Made by a program: the position numbers and the translations under genes. 47,746 nt of DNA, taken from the NCBI GenBank assembly GCA_022791915.1, contig JAAWAB010000005.1, positions 1 through 47,746 on the forward strand, in the 5' to 3' direction. This stretch comes from Clostridia bacterium. GTDB taxonomy: Bacteria; Bacillota; Clostridia; Christensenellales; Pumilibacteraceae. Below, piece after piece: positions 40,959-47,746 of the stretch (position 1 is the stretch's first letter; each line of letters begins with the position of its first letter). Under the pieces are notes generated by a model. It ran no database searches and had not been told where the DNA came from. It saw only the letters and a list, made by a program, of their open reading frames with translations.

Positions 40959-42929
40959 TTATGCATTCTCCTTCCGATATTTCTTTGCAAGCCGCGCGTC
41001 GAGAGCGTCGCGTACTTCTTCATACGGCTTGCCCTCCATAATCATATCTACTTCTTCGGTATAAATGGTTTCGCGCTCGATGAGCAAACGCACCATGCAG
41101 TCCATAATTTCGCGGTGTTCGGTCAACTTTTTAACCGCCTCTTTATGCGCCGTTTCCACCAGTCCCGCCACGGCGTCGTCTATCTTGGTTGCCACCGACT
41201 CGCTATACGTGTGCGTAGACTGATAATCGCGACCCAAAAATACTTCCTGATTGGAACCGTAATACACGGGTCCCAACTCCGACATACCCCATTCCATAAC
41301 CATTTTGCGGGCAATGTCGGTTGCGTGTTTGATATCGCCCACCGCACCCGTGGTAATATCCTGAATCACCAGTTCTTCGGCGGCGCGTCCGCCCATGCTC
41401 ATAGCTAGATTGGCTTTGAGTTTGCCGATAGTCATGTGGTCGTCGTCGTTTTCGGGACGGGTCATGGTGTAGCCCGCCGCCTGACCGCGGGGAATGATAG
41501 ACACTTCGTGCACGGGGTCGCACATCGGTTCCAACCGCGCCACAATCGCATGCCCCGCTTCGTGATAAGCGGTAATGCGTTTATCCACTTCGGTGACAAG
41601 CCGCGACTTTTTCTGCGGTCCCATGACTACCTTGTTAATGCCTTCGTACAGGTCTTCCATGCTAATCTGATTGCGGTTATCGCGCGCGCACAAAATAGCG
41701 GCTTCGTTTAATAGATTGGCGATTTCGGCACCCGAGAATCCGCTCGTGATACGGGCAAGCACCTGAAAATCTACGTCGGGTGCAATCGGCTTGTTGCGCG
41801 CATGCACGCGGAAGATTGCCTCTCTGCCCCGTACGTCGGGAATATTCACGTAAATCTGCCTATCGAATCTGCCGGGGCGCAACAGAGCGGGGTCGAGAAT
41901 ATCGGCACGGTTGGTTGCCGCCATAACAATGACGCCGTCGTTGGTTTCGAATCCGTCCATCTGCACAAGGAGTTGGTTGAGCGTCTGCTCGCGTTCGTCG
42001 TGTCCGCCGCCCAGTCCTGCGCCGCGCTGACGCCCTACCGCGTCGATTTCGTCTATAAAGATAATGCACGGCATGTTCTTTTTTGCCTGGTCGAACAAAT
42101 CGCGCACGCGGGACGCACCCACGCCCACAAACATTTCCACAAAGTCGGAGCCCGAAATGGAGAAGAACGGCACGTTCGCCTCGCCTGCCACCGCTTTGGC
42201 AAACAACGTTTTACCCGTGCCGGGAGGTCCCACAAGCAACACGCCTTTGGGAATCCGTGCGCCCACCGCCGTAAACTTTTGCGGCGATTTGAGAAACTCC
42301 ACGATTTCGGCAAGTTCTTGCTTTTCTTCGTCGGCGCCCGCAACGTCGGTAAAACGCACTTTGAGATTACTCTGCGCGTTTGCCTTGCTCTTGCCGAAGT
42401 TCATTGCCTGTTTATTCTGCCCGCCCATACTGCGGAACAGGAAGAACGCCATTACGCCGATAAGCACTATGCCGATAATGGGATACAGAATGTTCCAAAT
42501 ACTGCCCGAATTGCGGTCGTTGAAACTAACAACCACGTCGGGATATTTTTTATCGAATTCTTCCAGCGCTTTTTCCAGCGCCGCCGTATCGTTTTCGTAT
42601 TTCGGGTCGTTTTTTATCTGCGCACGACCGACTTCTCGCATAGTTTCGTATTGTTGCAAAACGTCCCACATAATGGTGTCGCGCGCATACGCATATTCGT
42701 CGTACGTTTTGTTTTTCTTGGTTTTGGCATAGCCGTCCACGTATTTTACGCTGACTTTATCGTTATTGATGCTGATTGTTTTCACGTTGCCGCTCATCAG
42801 CGCGTCCTGAATTTCGCTGAAACTCGTTTTGGTTGCGTTGTTCAGTGTGGTCGTAACGATGAGCGTCACAATGGCAAAAACCGCCAGAAACGCCACTACC
42901 GCTATAATGCCTTTCACACTCGACTTCAA
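40959..42929 (-). CDS. ftsH: ATP-dependent zinc metalloprotease FtsH
   Basis: A 656-residue membrane AAA protease that degrades misfolded and regulatory membrane proteins. It has two N-terminal helices (near 6-28 and about 130-150). The AAA domain has Walker A GPPGTGKT, Walker [12 protein letters not shown] and the second region of homology ending LRPGRFDR. The protease site is HEAGHA with a downstream zinc-ligand Asp. I place the start at the TTG at 42929 because CGGAGG lies eight bases upstream and the protein then begins [10 protein letters not shown]; an in-frame ATG at 43022 lacks a ribosome site and would put about 31 extra residues before the first helix. First gene of a three-gene unit. 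Confidence 0.95.
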   Translation of the reverse strand: MKSSVKGIIAVVAFLAVFAIVTLIVTTTLNNATKTSFSEIQDALMSGNVKTISINNDKVSVKYVDGYAKTKKNKTYDEYAYARDTIMWDVLQQYETMREVGRAQIKNDPKYENDTAALEKALEEFDKKYPDVVVSFNDRNSGSIWNILYPIIGIVLIGVMAFFLFRSMGGQNKQAMNFGKSKANAQSNLKVRFTDVAGADEEKQELAEIVEFLKSPQKFTAVGARIPKGVLLVGPPGTGKTLFAKAVAGEANVPFFSISGSDFVEMFVGVGASRVRDLFDQAKKNMPCIIFIDEIDAVGRQRGAGLGGGHDEREQTLNQLLVQMDGFETNDGVIVMAATNRADILDPALLRPGRFDRQIYVNIPDVRGREAIFRVHARNKPIAPDVDFQVLARITSGFSGAEIANLLNEAAILCARDNRNQISMEDLYEGINKVVMGPQKKSRLVTEVDKRITAYHEAGHAIVARLEPMCDPVHEVSIIPRGQAAGYTMTRPENDDDHMTIGKLKANLAMSMGGRAAEELVIQDITTGAVGDIKHATDIARKMVMEWGMSELGPVYYGSNQEVFLGRDYQSTHTYSESVATKIDDAVAGLVETAHKEAVKKLTEHREIMDCMVRLLIERETIYTEEVDMIMEGKPYEEVRDALDARLAKKYRKENA

Positions 42930-42988
42930 ATATACATACCTCCGTAAACCGTTGGCGGAAAAATTCGAGAGAATTCCGTTATTGGTAT

Positions 42989-43018
42989 AGTATATCACAG
43001 ATTTACGCGTGATATCAA
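42989..43018 (-). promoter_or_regulatory. Promoter of ftsH
   Basis: On the minus strand TTGATA (43018-43013), 18 bases, TATACT (42994-42989) with an extended TGA. The gap 42930-43192 holds this and the divergent dnaJ-like promoter. Confidence 0.7.
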
Positions 43019-43155
43019 GCAATTTATACCATTTTACTTTTTTTTACTTGCCCGTCACGCTCCCGTCACCCGCAAAAACACGCCGATAAAACGAACCCGC
43101 ACGGTAGCGGTCGGCGTTTCCCGTTCTCTCCCCGTAAATTCCTGCACGTTTTCTC

Positions 43156-43184
43156 TTGCACATCTTCGCGTAAAATGATATAAT
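43156..43184 (+). promoter_or_regulatory. Promoter of the dnaJ-like/DUF815 operon, predicted leaderless
   Basis: TTGCAC (43156-43161), 17 bases, TATAAT (43179-43184) with an extended TGA. The ATG (43193) is eight bases after the -10, so the leader would be about 1-3 bases. Confidence 0.7.
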
Positions 43185-43192
43185 AAAAGAGT

Positions 43193-44698
43193 ATGAGCAA
43201 TTATTACACGATTTTGGGCGTCTCGGAAAAGGCGACCGACGAAGAAATCAAACAGGCTTACCGTATGCTTGCCAAACGGTATCACCCCGACTTGCACCCC
43301 GGCGACGCCGAGGCGGCTAAGCGTTTTGCGCTTGTAAACGAGGCGAACGAGGCAATCGGCGACCCCGTTAAACGTAAGGCTTACGACGAAAAACGTTCGG
43401 CGGAACAGCGGCTGGCGGCTGCGCGCGCCGCGGCGGCGAGTGCGGCGGCGACCCGTTCCGCAGGCGGTAATCCCAACCCGATGGCGGGAATGTCGCAGGG
43501 CGCAAGAACGGCATACGCAAGCAGTGCGGCGGGTGCGGCGGCAGTGATTAACGACGCTTATCGCAAAGGATACAACGAAGGCATGGCGGCGGCATCGGCA
43601 CAGCGCAACACCACGGCGGAAACGTGGAAACGCTCGGCGGAAAGCTGGCAGAAAGAAGCGGAAAACCGCCGGAGCGACGTGGAAACGTTGCGCAGAGAGT
43701 TGGACGCCATGCGCAGAAAATGCGAAGAACAGGAAGCGGAAACGGACAGAGTGACCGAACTGTTGCGTAAACAGATTGCCAAAACGCGCGACGCCCGACT
43801 GGACGGAGAAGTGGAATCGGCGGCGGCGGCGGATTTGCGCGAAACGCTGGAAGGCAAAATCCGCGAATTGGAAAACGCCATACGCGACGGTGAACGCAAA
43901 ATAGAAGTGGAACGCGAGGCGCGCCGATTCTCGGACGCCGACAAAGTTCGGTTGAGTCGCGAATTGTCGCACCTGCGAGCGGAAAACGCCGAACTCAAAG
44001 AAAAATTGAGCGCTTGGGAAGAATACGGCGCGTCCGAAGAAGAAGACGAAACCTTACAGGCGATTGCCGACGAATGGCAACTGAAAGTAAAAGACAGCAA
44101 AAAGCAATACAAAGACACTTACTACGGCACTTTGGGCGTAACGTTTTGGGCAACGCGCGAAGAAATCGAAACGGCATATTTTGCCACGCTCAAAAAACTG
44201 AAAGGCAAAGCGGACGAAGAACAACGGCGCAAAATCGCAGACGAAGCGTTCGGAACGCTTCACGACCCGCAGGCGCGGGCTTCGTATAATATTTCGCTGG
44301 GCGTAACCGACGGGCAAATCTCCGACCTGCGCCGCGAAGAAGAAGAATACAAGCGAACGCAAGAGCGCATAGAGGAAAAATTCGAAGCCGAAACGGCGGC
44401 GGCACACATAGCCGAACTCACGCAACGCGCAAACGAAGGCGACGGCGAAGCGGCGCTCGAATTGGGCGTACTTTATCTTACCGGCGAAACGATTCAAAAA
44501 GACGATACGCAAGCGACGCATTGGTTCTCTCTGGGCGCCGACGTCGGAAACGCCGATGCGCTTTATAATCTGGGGTTGTGCTACTTAAACGGCGAAGGCG
44601 TAGAAGCGGATGCAAGCCGCGGCGTGGAACTAATCAATCAAGCGCTCGTAAAAGGCAGTAAACTGGCGGAATCGTTTATTAAAGACGCCAACAAATAA
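43193..44698 (+). CDS. J-domain protein with second degenerate J-like domain and Sel1 repeats
   Basis: A 501-residue co-chaperone-like protein. Residues 3-66 form a J domain with HPD at 31-33, so it should stimulate an Hsp70 ATPase. An Ala-rich linker and a long coiled coil (about 145-275) follow. Residues 308-370 form a second J-like unit (YYGTLGVTFWATREEIETAY...DPQARASYNISLG) in which HPD is lost, so it cannot activate Hsp70. The C-terminus (about 405-495) has two Sel1-type repeats (EAALELGVLYLTGE, DALYNLGLCYLNGEGV), a protein-binding solenoid. It has none of the zinc or client-binding regions of DnaJ. No Shine-Dalgarno precedes the ATG. An AAA ATPase gene begins four bases after its stop, so the two are likely partners. 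Confidence 0.85.
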   Translation: MSNYYTILGVSEKATDEEIKQAYRMLAKRYHPDLHPGDAEAAKRFALVNEANEAIGDPVKRKAYDEKRSAEQRLAAARAAAASAAATRSAGGNPNPMAGMSQGARTAYASSAAGAAAVINDAYRKGYNEGMAAASAQRNTTAETWKRSAESWQKEAENRRSDVETLRRELDAMRRKCEEQEAETDRVTELLRKQIAKTRDARLDGEVESAAAADLRETLEGKIRELENAIRDGERKIEVEREARRFSDADKVRLSRELSHLRAENAELKEKLSAWEEYGASEEEDETLQAIADEWQLKVKDSKKQYKDTYYGTLGVTFWATREEIETAYFATLKKLKGKADEEQRRKIADEAFGTLHDPQARASYNISLGVTDGQISDLRREEEEYKRTQERIEEKFEAETAAAHIAELTQRANEGDGEAALELGVLYLTGETIQKDDTQATHWFSLGADVGNADALYNLGLCYLNGEGVEADASRGVELINQALVKGSKLAESFIKDANK

Positions 44699-44702
44699 CT
44701 AT

Positions 44703-45881
44703 ATGAACGAAATCACTTTACATTTGGCGGGACTTTTAGCCCCCGTATTGACCGACGAAGGCATGAAAGGACTTGCCGACGCGGTAACAAGCAACGACCC
44801 GATTGTTGCGGCGGACGGTGCGTCCGCCTTTTTCCGTGCCCTTACGCAAAGCGGCGCACAAGACGCAAGCGAATATCTTACGCGGATATTATGGGAAACG
44901 GAAACCGTTTTTTCACGCGAAGCGGCGGCGGGCAACGACGTTAGCCGCATGCTGGCGCGCATAGATACCGAACTGAAAATTTTATCCGAACTCGTAAGCA
45001 CGCCGTGCGAAACCGTTCGGAACAAAATGCCCGAGTGCGCCCGCCCGTACTTCCCCGTTTGGAATGCGGGAAAATTTTCGCAAACAGCCGAATCGCTCGC
45101 AACGGAATACGCACGCGCAGGTTACGGCACGGTACGGTTTTCGCCCGCTCTGTTATTCGACACGGAAAAACATACATTTATACCCATGCGGCACATCGAC
45201 CCCGTGCGCCTTTGCGATTTGAAAGAATACGCCGACGAGAAAAAAGCGGCTATCGACAACACGCTTGCCTTTTTGGAAGGAAAACCTGCGGGCAACGTGC
45301 TGTTTTACGGCGACCGCGGCACGGGAAAATCGAGCACGGTACACGCCCTTCTTAACGAATTTGCCCCGCGCGGACTCCGCCTGTTGCAACTCGATAAATC
45401 GGCAATTTCGTTCTTCCCCGTCATCAAAGAAAAACTTGCCGCTTTTCCTTCTTTACGCTTTATCGTGTTTTTGGACGACCTGTCGTTCGAGAGCGACGAC
45501 GCATCCTTTGCGTCGCTTAAAGCGGCGCTCGAAGGCAATCTCGGCAAGGCGGACAACGTACGCATTTATGCCACCACCAACCGTAGGCACCTTATAAAAG
45601 AACAACACTCCGCCCGTAGCGGCGACGACGTACATGCCGCCGATACCATGGAAGAACAGCTTTCTCTTTTCGACCGATTCGGTTTGGTAATCACCTACAT
45701 GGCGCCCGACAAAAACGAGTATATTTCCATACTGCGTCAGATTCTCGCCGACCGAAATATCTTCGTTCCCGAAAGCGAACTGTGCCTGCTTGCCGAACGG
45801 TTCGCTCTGCGAAAAGGAAGCAGAAGTCCGCGCGCGGCGGCACAACTTGCCGACAGAATACAAAACGGCACGGCAGATTAA
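44703..45881 (+). CDS. AAA ATPase, DUF815 family
   Basis: A 392-residue ATPase. The N-terminal 170 residues are helical and specific to this family. The AAA core has Walker A GDRGTGKSS (203-211), Walker B FIVFLDDLSFE (253-263), sensor 1 YATTNRRHL (about 289-297) and a C-terminal lid with an Arg in KGSRSPRAAAQ. The pattern matches DUF815, a group of bacterial AAA proteins without established function. It is translated four bases after the J-domain/Sel1 protein, which may deliver or recognise substrates for it. The stop codon lies in the loop of the terminator hairpin. Confidence 0.85.
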   Translation: MNEITLHLAGLLAPVLTDEGMKGLADAVTSNDPIVAADGASAFFRALTQSGAQDASEYLTRILWETETVFSREAAAGNDVSRMLARIDTELKILSELVSTPCETVRNKMPECARPYFPVWNAGKFSQTAESLATEYARAGYGTVRFSPALLFDTEKHTFIPMRHIDPVRLCDLKEYADEKKAAIDNTLAFLEGKPAGNVLFYGDRGTGKSSTVHALLNEFAPRGLRLLQLDKSAISFFPVIKEKLAAFPSLRFIVFLDDLSFESDDASFASLKAALEGNLGKADNVRIYATTNRRHLIKEQHSARSGDDVHAADTMEEQLSLFDRFGLVITYMAPDKNEYISILRQILADRNIFVPESELCLLAERFALRKGSRSPRAAAQLADRIQNGTAD

Positions 45882-45896
45882 ATCCCGTGCCGTTTT
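45862..45896. terminator. Terminator shared by the DUF815 and cis-prenyltransferase genes
   Basis: A 12-bp stem (45862-45873 with 45885-45896) around the DUF815 stop codon, followed by a T run on the plus strand; A residues on the left side allow use from the minus strand. Confidence 0.85.
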
Positions 45897-45904
45897 TTTA
45901 TTGT

Positions 45905-46513
45905 TCAACCGCCCAACGTGACGTCTTGCTTACTATACCATTCCAATGCGTCCGTCAGTTGTTCTTCCCGAAAATCGGGCCATAAATCTTTTACGACATA
46001 AAAATCGGAATACACCGTTTGTATGGGCAAAAATCCCGACAAACGACACATGCCACCCCAGCGTACCACCAAATCGATACGCGGCACACCGCGTGACGCC
46101 CAGTTGTTTTTCATATCCCATTCCCAGCCGTAGTTCACCAAAAAGTTGACACGCAGCGTCCCTTCGGCGATTTCGGCGGCGCGCTCGGTATACGGCAGCA
46201 ATGCCGACGGAAAACACGCCGAACGGGTATTGCCCACAACATGGAGCGACACGTTTTCTTTTTCTATCATTTTTACGGCGTGGGTGCACGCGCGCGAAAA
46301 CGCCTCCACCTGTTCGCGGGGGCGTTTGCAGTTATCCACCGTAAATCCGTAATAGGTCAACTCGTTTATTCCCGCATTTTTCGCCGCACGCAACAAACGT
46401 AGCCCGGGCGCCAAACCAAACGAATATCCGTCTTCTTTACGATATCCGTTACGTTCCGCCCAACGCCTGTTGCCGTCGGGTATAATTCCGATATGTTTCG
46501 GTCTGCGAAACAT
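45905..46513 (-). CDS. Divergent cis-prenyltransferase (undecaprenyl diphosphate synthase family)
   Basis: A 202-residue member of the UppS fold, shorter than the usual 230-250. The catalytic start reads HIGIIPDGNRRWA (normally IIMDGNGRWA); the Asp is kept and Met is Pro. The diphosphate-binding end reads VVRWGGMCRLSGFLPIQTVY with both Arg kept, then SDFYVVKDLWPDF. The region between is shortened, which would change the length of the hydrophobic tunnel and so the product. It ends DVTLGG. A distinct Clostridial clade shares these features, so this is probably a paralogue making a shorter or special prenyl chain rather than the main UppS; that is inference. GGGACGG lies upstream of the ATG. Confidence 0.82.
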   Translation of the reverse strand: MFRRPKHIGIIPDGNRRWAERNGYRKEDGYSFGLAPGLRLLRAAKNAGINELTYYGFTVDNCKRPREQVEAFSRACTHAVKMIEKENVSLHVVGNTRSACFPSALLPYTERAAEIAEGTLRVNFLVNYGWEWDMKNNWASRGVPRIDLVVRWGGMCRLSGFLPIQTVYSDFYVVKDLWPDFREEQLTDALEWYSKQDVTLGG

Positions 46514-46596
46514 CTGTCACCGTCCCTGTTTCATTCTCCTAACAAGTATCGACAACAAAACGGAAAGTTATGCGAATTTATTCACCTGTGTTTTGT

Positions 46597-46625
46597 ATAA
46601 TAACGATATAAATATCCGCCGTCAA
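46597..46625 (-). promoter_or_regulatory. Promoter of the cis-prenyltransferase gene
   Basis: On the minus strand TTGACG (46625-46620), 17 bases, TATTAT (46602-46597). The leader is about 75-80 bases. Confidence 0.6.
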
Positions 46626-46718
46626 GTCGATTTCATATAGTACGGCAAGTTTCGTCATACGTTTTTCACACAGACACGCTATACTATGTAGTAATTTATA
46701 AAAGGACGGGAAATTGTC

Positions 46719-47567
46719 ATGAAAGAAAACGACGAAGAAGAACGGATACGCGTACAAGCATATGCGCCGCAAAAACCCGATCGGCGCGTACTCATTCTTT
46801 CTATCTGTCTGGGTTTGGCGCTACTGCTCGCCGTGGGCGCCGCCGCTGGACTGATAGGCTACAAACAAGGCAAAAACAACGTAACCGTATTACACACGCA
46901 AAACGGCGAAACGGTGAATAAACTTTCCGCAACGGGCGAACGCACCGTGCAGGACGTTGTGGAACAGGTGGCGGACGCCGTGGTGGAAATCACCTGTACG
47001 GTACGCGTGCAAGTGGGCGGCAACTGGTTTCAGCGCCCCACCACATACAGCGCCACAAGTGCGGGCAGCGGCGTCATTTTATCGGAAGACGGGACAATCG
47101 TCACCAACCATCACGTAATCGAAGGCGCCACCGACATCACGGTGCGTCTGCGAAACGGCGCAACATATGCAGCCACACTCGTCGGTTCCGACCGAGAAAA
47201 CGATATTGCCGTGCTCAAAATTTCGGCGGAAAATCTCACCTATGCCACATTCGGGGAATCCGCCGCGCTAAAAGTGGGGCAAACGGTGGTGGTAATCGGC
47301 AATCCGCTCGGCGCGTTAGGCGGTTCGGTAACGCACGGCATTATCAGTGCGCTCGACCGCGATATTAAAATCGACGACGTTACCATGCGTTTATTGCAAA
47401 CGGACGCCGCCATCAATTCGGGCAACTCGGGCGGCGGCATGTTCGACCTTGACGGAAGATTGGTGGGCATTGTGAACGCCAAATCCACAGGCGAAGACGT
47501 GGAAGGATTGGGATTTGCCATTCCCGCAGACACGGCGCTTGCCGTTGTGCAAAAGTTGCTGAAATAA
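46719..47567 (+). CDS. HtrA/DegP-type serine protease without PDZ domain
   Basis: A 282-residue membrane-anchored S1C protease. An acidic cytoplasmic N-terminus (about 1-20) precedes one helix (about 24-47; LILSICLGLALLLAVGAAAGLIG). The trypsin-like domain (about 75-280) has the full triad: His in VTNHHVIEGA, Asp in ENDIAVLKI and Ser in NSGNSGGGMFD. The protein stops right after the protease domain (GFAIPADTALAVVQKLLK), so the usual C-terminal PDZ domain is absent. I saw no continuing PDZ frame in the 179 bases after the stop. An AAAGGACGGG site precedes the ATG. The -10-like TATACT at 46680-46685 has no clear -35. Probable role: protein quality control at the membrane surface. Confidence 0.88.
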   Translation: MKENDEEERIRVQAYAPQKPDRRVLILSICLGLALLLAVGAAAGLIGYKQGKNNVTVLHTQNGETVNKLSATGERTVQDVVEQVADAVVEITCTVRVQVGGNWFQRPTTYSATSAGSGVILSEDGTIVTNHHVIEGATDITVRLRNGATYAATLVGSDRENDIAVLKISAENLTYATFGESAALKVGQTVVVIGNPLGALGGSVTHGIISALDRDIKIDDVTMRLLQTDAAINSGNSGGGMFDLDGRLVGIVNAKSTGEDVEGLGFAIPADTALAVVQKLLK

Positions 47568-47676
47568 AAAACGCACTTTCAAAAAGAAAACAAAAAACAC
47601 ACCGTAAAAGCGCAATTCCCATAGGGATTAAAAAACAAAAATTTTATAAGAGTTGCACTTTCAAGCGATGAAAAAG

Positions 47677-47710
47677 AACAGGATTTCAAATCGAAGTCCT
47701 GTTTCTTTTT
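47677..47710 (+). terminator. Terminator downstream of the HtrA-type gene
   Basis: AACAGGA/TCCTGTT (47677-47683, 47697-47703) followed by TCTTTTT. Confidence 0.72.
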
Positions 47711-47746
47711 ACATATTTATTGCAACTGACTGACTAACTTTGTTAC

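Noticed and set aside
43055-43972. 305-codon minus-strand open frame opposite the dnaJ-like gene
   Set aside because: The plus strand encodes an evident J domain with HPD; the minus product has no motif.

Overview
The window looks like part of the chromosome of an anaerobic Firmicute of class Clostridia, probably an uncultured gut lineage. I infer this from strong AGGAGG-type ribosome sites, consensus sigma-A promoters (often with an extended TGn -10), the dnaX-ybaB-recR order, a sensory-type [FeFe]-hydrogenase cluster with a SpoIIE phosphatase, an ATP-binding-cassette maltodextrin operon and secreted GLUG/leucine-rich-repeat/InlB-type proteins. The genus cannot be fixed from the sequence alone. 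I see no insertion sequence, prophage or CRISPR array.

Layout. 1-4 kb: a membrane protein and a full-length LigD repair ligase. 4-9.6 kb: a three-gene surface-protein operon. 9.7-15.3 kb: tRNA-Ser(CGA), a MarR-controlled heterodimeric ABC exporter, a small YjzC-like gene, a flavin-type oxidase-fold protein and initiator tRNA-fMet. 15.3-20.5 kb: dnaX-ybaB-recR, a His-rich metal-exporter-like permease and a CorC/HlyC-type CBS protein. 20.6-26.8 kb: thioredoxin-like [2Fe-2S] protein, HydS-like PAS hydrogenase homologue, SpoIIE phosphatase, a second hydrogenase-like protein and purF. 26.9-37.2 kb: a starch/maltodextrin locus (ABC importer, GH13 enzyme, LacI regulator, starch-binding-like lipoprotein). 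37.4-43 kb: purine permease, hpt, two membrane-anchored unknowns and ftsH. 43.2-47.7 kb: a two-J-domain/Sel1 protein with a DUF815 AAA ATPase, a divergent cis-prenyltransferase and an HtrA-type protease without PDZ.

The most striking signal is a set of four poly-G tracts of exactly nine residues, all on the minus (coding) strand: one fills half of the -35/-10 spacer of the surface-protein operon promoter, one follows the lipobox cysteine of the starch-binding lipoprotein, one lies in the N-terminal tail of the purine permease and one ends the MarR repressor gene. No other G or C run in the window is longer than six. Their positions are those expected of slipped-strand phase variation: spacer tuning, on/off frameshift, on/off frameshift and C-terminal alteration. 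All four affect surface, uptake or export functions. I propose a dispersed phase-variation system.

A second unusual signal is that dnaX, the lacI-type gene and the dnaJ-like gene have well-spaced promoters whose -10 boxes end only 6-10 bases before an ATG with no Shine-Dalgarno sequence, which suggests leaderless transcripts. All promoter, terminator and domain calls here were made by eye; no searches were run.
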